The position numbers and the translations under genes are program-made. From Paenibacillus_AQ nitricinens (GTDB lineage: Bacteria > Bacillota > Bacilli > Paenibacillales > Paenibacillaceae), in assembly GCF_052056485.1 (NCBI RefSeq), contig NZ_CP183948.1, positions 5,580,001 to 5,644,000 on the forward strand: a stretch of 64,000 bases of DNA. Reading direction: 5' to 3'. Shown piece by piece: positions 33,282 to 41,434 of this stretch; the first letter of the stretch is position 1, and every line of letters begins with the position of its first letter. Below the pieces are notes generated by a model. That model saw only the letters and a program-made list of their open reading frames with translations. It had not been told where the DNA came from and did not search any database.

Positions 33282-34271
33282 TTAGGTTAACCTTACAGAT
33301 GCGGTGGATTCACGCACGAGAAGCTGAGGAGCGAGCTTCGTTACACCAGCAGGCATCACCTCCCCATTGATTAATTTCATCAGCAAATCAACACCAATGC
33401 TGCCCATTTGCGCCTCAGGTTGTCTGACTGTCGTCAATCGGGGATAAAATTCACCTACGAACTGCTGATCATCAAAGCCAACCACTGAGATATCCTGAGG
33501 TACCAGAATTCCTTCCTCACGCAGGGCTTGAACAACACCGAGAGCAATAAAATCGTCTCCGGAAAAAATGGCTGTCGGCAGCTTATCTTCACGAATCCAT
33601 CTCTTTGCCACCTCATAACCGCTACTTACTGTAAATCCGCAATATTCCGTGCCGAAGGGCGTTAGCCCCGATTCATCCAGCGCCTGTACATAACCCCGCT
33701 TGCGCTCCGCTACACTCAGGAACACCGAAGGGCCACCGATATAGGCGATCTGCGTGTGTCCAAGACCAATCAAGTGCTTGGTAGCTTCATACCCCCCTTG
33801 ATAGTTATCGACGACGACACTGGGAACATCCTCATGCTGGAGCTGGTTATCCAGCAAGACAAACGGAATACTTTTTCTTTTCAGCTCCTCCACATATTCT
33901 TTTTCCTCAAGCGGAGATAACAGGATAATCCCGTCAACGCGGTCCTTCTGAAACAGGAAGTTAACGCCTTCATCCTCATTCTCGGCTATCGACAGGGCCA
34001 AGAAGTAACCTTGTTCTGCCAGCTTCCGGTTCACCACGCGAATCACGCGGTCATAGAAGGAGTCGTTAAAGTTGGTAATCGACATACCGATGACTCCCGT
34101 CTTACCACGCACGAGACTCCGCGCCGCTGAATTGGGCTGATAATTTAACTCCTCCATAGCACTCAGCACTTTCCGCCTATTGCCTTCACGCACAGAAGGT
34201 GAATTGTTAAGAACTCTGGATACGGTCACTACAGAGAGCCCCGACTTTTTGGCTACATCATGAATGTTCAT
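33282..34271 (-). CDS. LacI-family repressor of the sugar operon (329 aa)
   Basis: N-terminal HTH (IHDVAKKSGLSVVTVSRVLN) with the hinge helix AARSLVRGKT, then a periplasmic-binding-type effector domain with normal length (GMSITNFNDSFYD; YIGGPSVFLSVAERKRGY). It starts the operon of kinase, GH4, transporter and hydrolase. Two operator-like dyads with a shared half-site lie upstream, so autoregulation is likely. The inducer is probably the imported sugar. Confidence 0.9.
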   Translation of the reverse strand: MNIHDVAKKSGLSVVTVSRVLNNSPSVREGNRRKVLSAMEELNYQPNSAARSLVRGKTGVIGMSITNFNDSFYDRVIRVVNRKLAEQGYFLALSIAENEDEGVNFLFQKDRVDGIILLSPLEEKEYVEELKRKSIPFVLLDNQLQHEDVPSVVVDNYQGGYEATKHLIGLGHTQIAYIGGPSVFLSVAERKRGYVQALDESGLTPFGTEYCGFTVSSGYEVAKRWIREDKLPTAIFSGDDFIALGVVQALREEGILVPQDISVVGFDDQQFVGEFYPRLTTVRQPEAQMGSIGVDLLMKLINGEVMPAGVTKLAPQLLVRESTASVRLT

Positions 34272-34298
34272 CTAAGCTTATATGCCTCCAAATTCAAT

Positions 34299-34316
34299 AG
34301 TTTAAACGTTATAACT
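34299..34316 (-). promoter_or_regulatory. Candidate LacI operator, proximal
   Basis: AGTTTAAA-CG-TTATAACT has the central CG of LacI-family operators and lies 28 bases before the lacI start. It resembles the distal dyad at 34425-34446. Confidence 0.55.
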
Positions 34317-34424
34317 TTTAAGGAAATAAAAAGGACTAACTCTTCTCGACAAAACTACATTCTGACTGATAATCGAACATTGAATGTCAGTTTCACCTTT
34401 ATCGAAAGTATCAAAATGATTTCA

Positions 34425-34446
34425 AAAGTTTAAAGGTTTTAACTTT
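34425..34446 (-). promoter_or_regulatory. Candidate LacI operator, distal
   Basis: AAAGTTTAAAG-GTTTTAACTTT is a 22-base dyad with one mismatch and the same AGTT...AACT half-sites as the proximal site. The 34272-34590 gap holds nothing else that I can support. Confidence 0.55.
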
Positions 34447-34590
34447 AAGATGATTTTACAATCATTCCCAATATCCGTCAATCCATAAACTGCAGTCAAA
34501 CTTAATATTCCGCAATCTAAATCTTCAAAATAGCAAAGTCTTTCCGCAGGATATAATTCGCTTAAGGAAATATCATTATTCAAGAACGAC

Positions 34591-34630
34591 AACAAAAAAC
34601 CTCCCCTCACCCCTAGAGGTGGAGAAGGCT
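34591..34630 (-). terminator. gerE terminator, repeat copy 3
   Basis: On the minus strand CCTTCTCCACC-TCTAGG-GGTGAGGGGAGG is followed by TTTTTTGTTG. Together with the 55 bases up to the gerE stop it is the parent of the duplicated segment at 25497-25586. Confidence 0.8.
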
Positions 34631-34660
34631 TAAACGCGTCACTTCCGAAGACATGGCCAG

Positions 34661-34885
34661 CTATATTTTCAGCTCCCCAAGCTTGATCAGCTCGACAACC
34701 GCTTGTGAACGGCCTTTAACGTTTAGTTTTTGCATTACATTGGAGATGTGGTTCCGAACTGTTTTTTCGCTGATAAATAATAAACCAGCGATATCACGAG
34801 TCGTTTTGTCCTGCACGAGAAGCTCAAAAACTTCGCGCTCACGATGAGTCAACAGAAATTTGCTGTGGTGTTCGTTCCCCTTCAA
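34661..34885 (-). CDS. gerE: Spore-coat gene regulator GerE (74 aa)
   Basis: TTG 34885 gives exactly the 74 residues known for GerE, and AAGGAGG lies ten bases upstream. The protein is nearly all a LuxR-type HTH: FLLTHREREVFELLVQDKTT, then LFISEKTVRNHISNVMQKL and KGRSQAVVELIKLGELKI, a close match to the B. subtilis protein as I remember it. By established knowledge GerE acts late in the mother cell with SigK, activating and repressing coat and crust genes. Its presence shows that the organism sporulates. The neighbour on the other side is a divergent 55-codon gene. Confidence 0.93.
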   Translation of the reverse strand: MKGNEHHSKFLLTHREREVFELLVQDKTTRDIAGLLFISEKTVRNHISNVMQKLNVKGRSQAVVELIKLGELKI

Positions 34886-34948
34886 TGGTGTCACCCCTCC
34901 TTGCCCTGGGTTTGTTTGGTATAACAAGGTAAAGGGATACAGTCAAAA

Positions 34949-34976
34949 CATATTATGTATTGATGAAGTTAATGGT
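34949..34976 (-). promoter_or_regulatory. Candidate SigK promoter of gerE
   Basis: CATAATATG (minus strand, 34957-34949) resembles the SigK -10 CATAnnnTA, with ACC at the -35 position 16 bases upstream. B. subtilis gerE is SigK-dependent. The match is partial. Confidence 0.35.
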
Positions 34977-35132
34977 GCTGTCATAACTACAAAATGGGCT
35001 TAACCATCCGAAGCTTATTACACCGCTTTAGTGAGGACATTCAGCCGCAAAACTTGAAATTGTCTTGGATAGAATCATCTCCTTACAGGGCAAACTACAA
35101 CTTGTTGTTTCTTATTAAAAGGAGGTGTAAGT

Positions 35133-35300
35133 ATGAGCAACTCGAAAAATAATCAACCTACTAAGGCAGAGGTACAAACTACGAAATTAAACAAATTGCC
35201 ACTAGTCGGTAAATTCGAACCAGAATTTTCTGCTGAGGAAGCCGCAGAAGTATTCAAAAATCAACCCTCTACGGAACATGAATCCCATAATGAACAATAA
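35133..35300 (+). CDS. Small hydrophilic protein (55 aa)
   Basis: ATG 35133 has AAAAGGAGG eight bases upstream, one of the best ribosome binding sites in the window. The 55 residues (MSNSKNNQPTKAEVQTTKLN..., FEPEFSAEEAAEVFKNQ) have no membrane or signal part and are rich in Asn, Gln, Lys and Glu, like small spore proteins. I do not recognise the family. It is divergent from gerE, 247 bases away, and followed by a terminator at 35395. A spore or late-mother-cell role is inferred from position only. Confidence 0.7.
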   Translation: MSNSKNNQPTKAEVQTTKLNKLPLVGKFEPEFSAEEAAEVFKNQPSTEHESHNEQ

Positions 35301-35394
35301 AATAAAGACGACACAGAATGGGGCTGTCGAATAAGTAGCTTTTTCCAATAAATGAGACGGTCCGGTTAATTATAAAAACTGTAAGCAACATTAG

Positions 35395-35431
35395 CAGCGA
35401 TTCATCCATTATTGGAGAATCGCTGTTTTGT
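35395..35431 (+). terminator. Terminator after the 55-aa gene
   Basis: CAGCGATTC pairs with GAATCGCTG, followed by TTTTGTG. The stretch from here to 35756 has no gene; it holds short GGGCCG...CGATAGC motifs at about 35541-35600 that look like an intergenic repeat family. Confidence 0.6.
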
Positions 35432-35756
35432 GTTGTTGGTCGTGAACTGCCGCTCCTACAGTGTATTCGTCATTTCCTTCTGATGCTTGCAGACCGAAAT
35501 GACGTTATTTGCGGTGTTTTATAGGCAAATAGCGACTATGAGGGCCGATAGCGATCCAAATCTCGAAAAAAATCTGCGTTTAAGGGCCGCTGTGTCCGAT
35601 AGCTACTTCGTACGTGCAAATAAATGATCAAATCAAACGAAATGTTACTTGCTAATTCCCGCATATAATTAGATATATTTCTACAAACTCAACTCCCAGT
35701 CCCAGGATTTTTTTTGTCGTGCAAAATATAACTATGAAATACATCACATTTTTATA

Positions 35757-35785
35757 TTGACAGTAAATGTATACGGACTTATGAT
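35757..35785 (+). promoter_or_regulatory. SigA promoter of efeOBU
   Basis: TTGACA at 35757-35762 and TATGAT at 35780-35785, exactly 17 bases apart. Confidence 0.78.
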
Positions 35786-35799
35786 AAGTCCAGCATAAA

Positions 35800-35814
35800 T
35801 GATAACGATTATCA
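35800..35814 (+). promoter_or_regulatory. Fur box of efeOBU
   Basis: TGATAAC-G-ATTATCA, 14 of 15 to the 7-1-7 Fur core, 15 bases downstream of the -10 and before the ribosome binding site. Binding here would block transcription. Confidence 0.88.
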
Positions 35815-35844
35815 TTCACATATAAAAAAGGGGTGCTTCATTCA

Positions 35845-36741
35845 ATGAAATTCACATATGCCGTGCCTGCAGGTCTACTTGCAGCCTCCATACTATTTAC
35901 CGGGTGTGCCAGTAACAACAATAACAGTAATAGTAACACTAGCAATAATAACTCTGCAAATGCTGCTAACAGTACCAAGGCAACAAATACATCTGATACC
36001 ACTACAGCAACTACTGCCGACTTTACATCAGCGGTTGAACAATATCGTACATATGTCATCGAGCAATGTGATGAATTTGTAAAGCAAACAGAAAATTTCA
36101 CGAACGCAGTTAAAGAAGCAAAAATTGAGGATGCAAAGGCACTTTATGCGCCAGCCCGCATGTATTATGAGCGAATTGAGCCGATTGCAGAAGCACTTGG
36201 TGATTTGGATCCGAATATTGATGCCCGCGAGAATGACGTAGATGCTGCTGAATGGCGCGGCTTCCATAAGCTTGAAAAGGCACTCTGGCAGGATAACACA
36301 ACCAAAGATATGACCGAAGTTGCTGACCAATTATTGAAAGATGCCCAGCTTCTACGTGCAAAAGTAGAGACCGTAGAAATCGACGCCAATCTGCTCGTTA
36401 CTGGTGCTGTAGAACTGCTTAATGAGGTTTCTTCTTCTAAAGTAACAGGTGAGGAAGAACGTTACTCCCACACAGATCTGTATGATTTCGTCGCTAATGT
36501 TGAAGGTGCCCAAAAGATATACGAGCTGTTAAAGCCAGAACTGGCGAAAAAAGATGCTGAGCTGGAAAAAACGATTGGTGAACGGTTTGCAGCTTTGCAA
36601 GCTGAGCTTGCTCCTTTCAAATCTGGAGATGGATATGTTTCCTATGAAGAGCTAAAGGAAGAAGATGTCCGTAAGTTGAGTCAGAATTTGGATGCATTGG
36701 CTGAGCCATTGTCCAACATGGGAACTATTCTAGGAGTGTGA
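35845..36741 (+). CDS. efeO: Iron-uptake lipoprotein EfeO (298 aa)
   Basis: ATG 35845 has AAAAAGGGG upstream. A lipobox (LLAASILFTGCAS, Cys near residue 21) is followed by a long Asn/Ser/Thr linker (residues 22-60) that keeps the domain away from the membrane. The imelysin-like/EfeO domain covers 60-295 and contains the metal-site motif GFHKLEKALW. By family it binds ferric or ferrous iron for EfeU. Its stop overlaps the efeB initiation region, so the genes are coupled; a Fur box covers the promoter. Confidence 0.93.
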   Translation: MKFTYAVPAGLLAASILFTGCASNNNNSNSNTSNNNSANAANSTKATNTSDTTTATTADFTSAVEQYRTYVIEQCDEFVKQTENFTNAVKEAKIEDAKALYAPARMYYERIEPIAEALGDLDPNIDARENDVDAAEWRGFHKLEKALWQDNTTKDMTEVADQLLKDAQLLRAKVETVEIDANLLVTGAVELLNEVSSSKVTGEEERYSHTDLYDFVANVEGAQKIYELLKPELAKKDAELEKTIGERFAALQAELAPFKSGDGYVSYEELKEEDVRKLSQNLDALAEPLSNMGTILGV

Positions 36742-36746
36742 TCATC

Positions 36747-38078
36747 ATGAATAAGCAAAATAGATCTACCGGTGTACCAGCGAATGCAGAAGGTGCCCTT
36801 CTCAATGAACAATCCAAGAGCAACCTTATATTAGATAAAAAACTAAGCCGCCGCGATATGCTGCGGCTTACTGGCGCCACTAGCCTTGGTCTATTATTAG
36901 GTGGTGGAGGTGTTGGGGGAATTATGGCTGCACGCAATGCCGTAGCTGAGCCAACAGTAGCCTCCGATGCTGATTCCATTCCTTTTTACGGGAGTCATCA
37001 GGCCGGCATTCTAACCCCTGCGCAGAATTTCATTTACTTCGCAGCCTTTGATCTGACCACAACGAAGCTATCCGATGTAAAAAAGCTAATGCAAGCATGG
37101 ACAACTGCCGCAGCTTCTCTTACTACTGGCAGCCTCATTGGAAACGTCAATGACAACCCTAATCTCCCACCCTCCGATACAGGTGAAGTGGATGGTTTAA
37201 ACCCTTCGCGCTGTACACTTACCTTTGGTGTCGGCCCTTCTTTTTTTGACAACAGATTTGGTTTATCTTCCAAGCGTCCAACCCTATTAGCCGATCTTCC
37301 AGCATTTACGGGAGACAGCCTGGATCCTAAGTGGTGTGGTGGAGATATTTGTGTCCAAGCATGTGCTGATGATCTGCAGGTGGCCTTCCATGCCATCCGA
37401 AATCTGGCACGTATTGCCCGTGGCACAGCCGTACTCCGCTGGACACAGGAAGGCTTCCAGCGCACAGGTACAGCTGATCCTAAAGGGACGACGCCACGTA
37501 ATCTTCTTGGTTTCAAAGATGGTACGGGTAATCCTGATACTGCGAATGAAGCAGAAATGAACGAAGTGGTCTGGAACAGCAGCAGTGACGGTCCTTCATG
37601 GATGAGCGGCGGCACTTATATGGCAGTTCGCCGTGTACGTTTCCGAATTGAGGTCTGGGACCGTTCCTCTCTGAGCGATCAAGAAGCCACCTTCGGCCGT
37701 TATCGTCATAGCGGAGCACCTATCGGTGCAAAGGATGAATTCGATGATCTGAATCTTAAAGCCGCTGATGCTTCCGGGAAGCCTATTATCCCGCCGGATT
37801 CACACTCTGCCTTAGCACATGGTGACGGCACAGTTAAAATGCTGCGCCGCTCCTACTCCATTTCCAGCGGATTAGATGCCGCAACGGGTCAGCTCGATGC
37901 AGGATTATTATTCATTAGTTTTCAACGGGATTTAATGAAGCAATTTGTTGCGATCCAGCAGCGTCTCTCCAAGAGTGATCGTCTAAACGAATATATGACT
38001 CATACAGGCAGTGCGGTATTTGCCTGCTTCCCGGGTATTCGTAAAGGCGGCTACATCGGGGAAGCACTTTTAGGCTAA
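36747..38078 (+). CDS. efeB: Dyp-type heme peroxidase EfeB (443 aa), Tat substrate
   Basis: ATG 36747 has TAGGAG ten bases upstream. A twin-arginine signal (KLSRRDMLRLTGATSLG) is followed by the peroxidase domain. The Dyp motif GFKDGTGNP (distal Asp) and proximal His in RYRHSGAPIGA are present, so the heme site looks intact. By family it oxidises ferrous iron or porphyrins for the EfeUOB importer and is exported folded by Tat. Length is normal. Confidence 0.93.
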   Translation: MNKQNRSTGVPANAEGALLNEQSKSNLILDKKLSRRDMLRLTGATSLGLLLGGGGVGGIMAARNAVAEPTVASDADSIPFYGSHQAGILTPAQNFIYFAAFDLTTTKLSDVKKLMQAWTTAAASLTTGSLIGNVNDNPNLPPSDTGEVDGLNPSRCTLTFGVGPSFFDNRFGLSSKRPTLLADLPAFTGDSLDPKWCGGDICVQACADDLQVAFHAIRNLARIARGTAVLRWTQEGFQRTGTADPKGTTPRNLLGFKDGTGNPDTANEAEMNEVVWNSSSDGPSWMSGGTYMAVRRVRFRIEVWDRSSLSDQEATFGRYRHSGAPIGAKDEFDDLNLKAADASGKPIIPPDSHSALAHGDGTVKMLRRSYSISSGLDAATGQLDAGLLFISFQRDLMKQFVAIQQRLSKSDRLNEYMTHTGSAVFACFPGIRKGGYIGEALLG

Positions 38079-38135
38079 GTCAGCCCTATTTTCCAATCAA
38101 ATGTTCCTGTCCATTATTGAAAGGGGATTATCCCG

Positions 38136-39935
38136 ATGTACTCTCTTAATAAACGGCTGCTATCGAAGGCAGCCGGACTGATTCTGTTTAGCATCATATG
38201 TATGCTGATGCTGTCTAACCCGGCGGGGGCGGAGGGTGATGGCCCGGTCGACGAGCTGCTGCCGCCTGTCGGCAGCGCGCTCGTCGAAGCCGGCCAGAGC
38301 CGCTGGGACGCGGCCGCGGCCGATGTAGAAGCGTTCGCAGCGCTGTGGCGCACCGCGAACGCGAATACGCCGGACCCGGCACTTGCCGGTCCGGCTGCCG
38401 CCGTTGATGCCGCGCTTGCAGACGCGGCGGCGGCCCTTGCGGCGGGCGATGGTGCGCCCGCCAAAACGGCACTGTCCACGCTCGCAAGAAGCGTGGACGC
38501 GTATGTCACCGCCGCCTCCGGCACGGACGGCGGTGACACCGGAGCCGCCGGCCAAGAGACGGCGGCGAAACTGTTGCCCGCAGCGGAGCGCACGCGGGAT
38601 GCGGTGCGCAGCGCCGACTGGAACGCGGCAGCGGCAGCGTACCGCGACATCGTCAGCGGATGGAAGCCGGCAGAGCGCAACATCCGGGCCGATAATTCCG
38701 CCGTCTACAGCTTGCTGGAGACGAAGATTAGCCTGCTGCGCATCGCGCTGCAGGCAGAACCGCTCCGCGAGGAGTCGGCGAAATCAGAAGCCGAAGCCTT
38801 GTATCAGCTGCTTGCCGATTACAGTGAAGGCAAAGCAATAGATGCTGGAGATACTTCCGGTAAACCAGCATCTATTGAAGGATTGATCAGCCATCTCAAC
38901 AAAGCTTCTTCCACTGCCAAAGCAGGAAACAGCGCAGAAGCAGCTAATATCATGGAGCAATTCATCGTAGATTGGCCTTCTGCTGAAGGACAAGTACAGA
39001 TTGCATCTCCAGCGGTCTATACCAATATTGAGAACGAAAGTGCAGCAGTCACTGGCTACCTGCTCTCTAATCCACCTAAGCTAGATCAAGCCTTAAAGAT
39101 CATGGATAATATGGTCACTGAGCTGACTCCTTTGGCTGGTGAGACAACCTATAACGCTTGGGATGCTGCGCTAATTCTTCTGCGTGAAGGACTGGAAGCG
39201 ATCCTCGTATTGTCTGCCCTTCTTGCCTACCTGAAGCGTGATGGCAACACAAAAGCACAGAAATGGATTTGGTCTGGCGCAGCTGTAGGACTTGTAGCAA
39301 GTATCGCATTAGCCGTTATACTCACCTATACCATTTCCCGCGCAGCTTCTGGTGGAGCACGCGAGATGATTGAAGGCATCACAGGTCTTGTAGCCGTCAT
39401 TATGATGCTTACCATTGGACGCTGGCTGCATAGTAAATCAAATACCGCAAATTGGAATAACTATGTTGGACGGCAAGTGGATGGAGCATTAGCAAAGGGC
39501 AATCTTTGGTCTTTGTCCTCCGTAGCAGCGCTTGCGATTTTACGTGAAGGAGCAGAAACCACCATTTTTTATGTAGGGATGGCCCCTTCCATTAAATTGT
39601 CTCAATTGCTGCTAGGGATCGGTAGTGCTCTAGTGATTCTAGGAATTGTAGGTTACGCAATTATTGCCTTAAGTGCGAAATTGCCGATTGCCGCCTTCTT
39701 CCGTACAGCTACACTTCTTATTTACTATTTAGTATTCCGCTTTCTTGGAGAGAGCATTCACTCCCTTCAAGTCGCAGGGAAACTACCCGCACATGTACAG
39801 GATGGGTTACCTTCTATTAGCTGGCTGGGGATGTATCCAACTTGGGAAACTTTAGTGCCTCAGCTGCTTGTCCTTGCATTTATTGTGTGGGAGATACTGC
39901 GCAATAGAGCACCAAAAGCGTCACAAACTGTATAG
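38136..39935 (+). CDS. efeU: FTR1-family iron permease EfeU with a long extracytoplasmic N-terminus (599 aa)
   Basis: ATG 38136 follows GAAAGGGG. Signal peptide residues 1-32, then about 310 residues of helical extracytoplasmic domain, then a seven-helix FTR1 core with both iron-ligand motifs: LREGLEAIL near residue 350 and LREGAETTIF near 470. The part encoded by about 38220-38720 is far GC-richer than the rest and codes for an Ala/Asp/Gly/Pro-rich tract. Downstream the composition returns to normal. The core function, iron transport, is firm. The role of the long first domain is unknown. Confidence 0.92.
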   Translation: MYSLNKRLLSKAAGLILFSIICMLMLSNPAGAEGDGPVDELLPPVGSALVEAGQSRWDAAAADVEAFAALWRTANANTPDPALAGPAAAVDAALADAAAALAAGDGAPAKTALSTLARSVDAYVTAASGTDGGDTGAAGQETAAKLLPAAERTRDAVRSADWNAAAAAYRDIVSGWKPAERNIRADNSAVYSLLETKISLLRIALQAEPLREESAKSEAEALYQLLADYSEGKAIDAGDTSGKPASIEGLISHLNKASSTAKAGNSAEAANIMEQFIVDWPSAEGQVQIASPAVYTNIENESAAVTGYLLSNPPKLDQALKIMDNMVTELTPLAGETTYNAWDAALILLREGLEAILVLSALLAYLKRDGNTKAQKWIWSGAAVGLVASIALAVILTYTISRAASGGAREMIEGITGLVAVIMMLTIGRWLHSKSNTANWNNYVGRQVDGALAKGNLWSLSSVAALAILREGAETTIFYVGMAPSIKLSQLLLGIGSALVILGIVGYAIIALSAKLPIAAFFRTATLLIYYLVFRFLGESIHSLQVAGKLPAHVQDGLPSISWLGMYPTWETLVPQLLVLAFIVWEILRNRAPKASQTV

Positions 39936-39942
39936 CTACAAA

Positions 39943-39984
39943 GAAAAACGGTTGTCATCTTTAACGATGATAACCGTTTTTTGT
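39943..39984 (+). terminator. Terminator of efeOBU
   Basis: AAAACGGTTGTCATC-TTTAAC-GATGATAACCGTTTT followed by TTTGTAG. Confidence 0.88.
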
Positions 39985-40139
39985 AGATTTTAAATGAAGC
40001 CGATCCTATGGCCTTTATATTAGAAATGAAACTAGATGATACCGGTCCGTCACGCCCGTTAGGTTACGCCGGTTTAGTCCGGTAATCTCTTGCAACTACA
40101 GTCTAATTTATGAAATGGATTCCATAGCAAGCTTTTTAT

Positions 40140-40167
40140 TTGCGATGTAATTTACGGACGATATAAT
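40140..40167 (+). promoter_or_regulatory. SigA promoter of the orphan LacI gene
   Basis: TTGCGA at 40140-40145 and TATAAT at 40162-40167, spacer 16. Nothing else of note in 39985-40139. Confidence 0.55.
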
Positions 40168-40223
40168 AGAATAAAAAGACTATATACAACACAAAAGCAT
40201 CAAAGGGAGGCTGTTGTTCTCGA

Positions 40224-41201
40224 ATGGCTAATATAAAAGAAATCGCCCGTATGGCTGGTGTTTCCGTGACAACGGTCTCGCGAGTACTCAATAATCATCC
40301 TTATGTAAGTGAAGCCAAAAGAACCATTGTCCTAAATACCATTGAAAAATTAAACTACACGCGTAATATGAACGCCGTACATCTAATTACCGGCCGTACC
40401 CAAGCCATTGCGGTTATTATCCCTAACATCAACCTTTTTTATTTCTCTGTAATTATTGGAGGCTTAGCCCAAGAAGCGCTGCTAGCGCATTACCGACTCA
40501 TTCTGTGCCAGACCAATTATCGTCATGAAGAAGAGCTCAAGGTACTGGAGATGCTGCGCAACAAAGAAATTGACGGCGTGGTAATTGTATCTACGAGAAT
40601 GAGCTCAGAAGTCATTGAAGAATATACAGCATATGGCCCGATAGTCATCTGCCAAGATAGAGGCGAATGCCGCTTCTCTTCCGTGTATATTGAGCATTAT
40701 TCTGCTTTTCGTTCCGGCCTGCAGTACTTGAGTGACAAGGGGTACCAACAGATCGGTTACTGTGAAGGCAGGCAGCACGGCAGCAGTAGTTCCATCCGGC
40801 AAATTGCCTTTAGTGACTTTCTAGCCGCTACCGGACAGCCTTTTCATGAAGAATGGATGATGTATGACTGTATGAATGAAGAGGATGGCGGTCGTGTATT
40901 GCACCAACTGCTGAAAATGAAGAAGCGACCCAATGCCCTGATTATATCAGGCGATCATGTGGCAGCCGGTCTGATCATCGAAGCGTGGAAGAACGGAATC
41001 CGTATTCCTGAAGATCTGGCGGTCATCGGATTTGACGACCAGCCGATCGGACGAACTTTAGGTCTCACCACCATAGATAACCAGTTACCTGAAATGGGTG
41101 TTACAGCTTTTCGGATCATCTATAATCAGATCCAAAATAATGATAGTCATCCTGTACACCGTAAGCTTGAGTATCGCATTATTGAACGTTCTACGGTATA
41201 G
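40224..41201 (+). CDS. LacI-family regulator without an adjoining target (325 aa)
   Basis: HTH IKEIARMAGVSVTTVSRVLN and hinge MNAVHLITGRT, then an effector-binding domain of normal length (AVIIPNINLFYFSVIIGG; VIGFDDQPIGRTLGLTTID). GGGAGG lies 13 bases before ATG 40224, somewhat far. The gene has its own promoter and terminator, and the next gene is a separate unit, so targets are elsewhere. Ligand unknown. Confidence 0.9.
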   Translation: MANIKEIARMAGVSVTTVSRVLNNHPYVSEAKRTIVLNTIEKLNYTRNMNAVHLITGRTQAIAVIIPNINLFYFSVIIGGLAQEALLAHYRLILCQTNYRHEEELKVLEMLRNKEIDGVVIVSTRMSSEVIEEYTAYGPIVICQDRGECRFSSVYIEHYSAFRSGLQYLSDKGYQQIGYCEGRQHGSSSSIRQIAFSDFLAATGQPFHEEWMMYDCMNEEDGGRVLHQLLKMKKRPNALIISGDHVAAGLIIEAWKNGIRIPEDLAVIGFDDQPIGRTLGLTTIDNQLPEMGVTAFRIIYNQIQNNDSHPVHRKLEYRIIERSTV

Positions 41202-41220
41202 CTCGATTCAGTTATTGTTC

Positions 41221-41264
41221 AAAAACGGTCCACCTCGCAGTCTTCTGTGAGTGGGCCGTTTTTA
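41221..41264 (+). terminator. Terminator of the orphan LacI gene
   Basis: AAAAACGGTCCAC...GTGGGCCGTTTTTATT. Confidence 0.85.
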
Positions 41265-41326
41265 TTTAAATAGAAGAGAGACTAATAATTCTCGCATATT
41301 ATCCTTATTGTATTCATTTTTACCCC

Positions 41327-41374
41327 TTGCATCCGGTTAGATTTTGTTTTATTCTGAATATGAAAATAATTTTC
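41327..41374 (+). promoter_or_regulatory. Promoter and candidate RpiR operator of the nag operon
   Basis: TTGCAT (41327-41332) and TATTCT (41350-41355) are 17 bases apart. A perfect dyad GAAAAT-A-ATTTTC at 41362-41374 covers the start-site region; preceded by T it fits the TGAAA-N-TTTC pattern of RpiR-family sites. Two 11-base direct repeats AAATAATTTTA follow at 41385 and 41397. Confidence 0.6.
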
Positions 41375-41434
41375 TTATTTTAATAAATAATTTTAAAAAT
41401 AATTTTAAAAAGCTTTAGAAGTCGAGGTGAATGG

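Noticed and set aside
37034..37615. Minus-strand open frame of 193 codons
   Set aside because: Antisense of efeB, whose heme motifs are intact.
38114..38683. Minus-strand Ala/Ser-rich open frame
   Set aside because: Byproduct of the GC-rich stretch in efeU; overlaps its start on the opposite strand.
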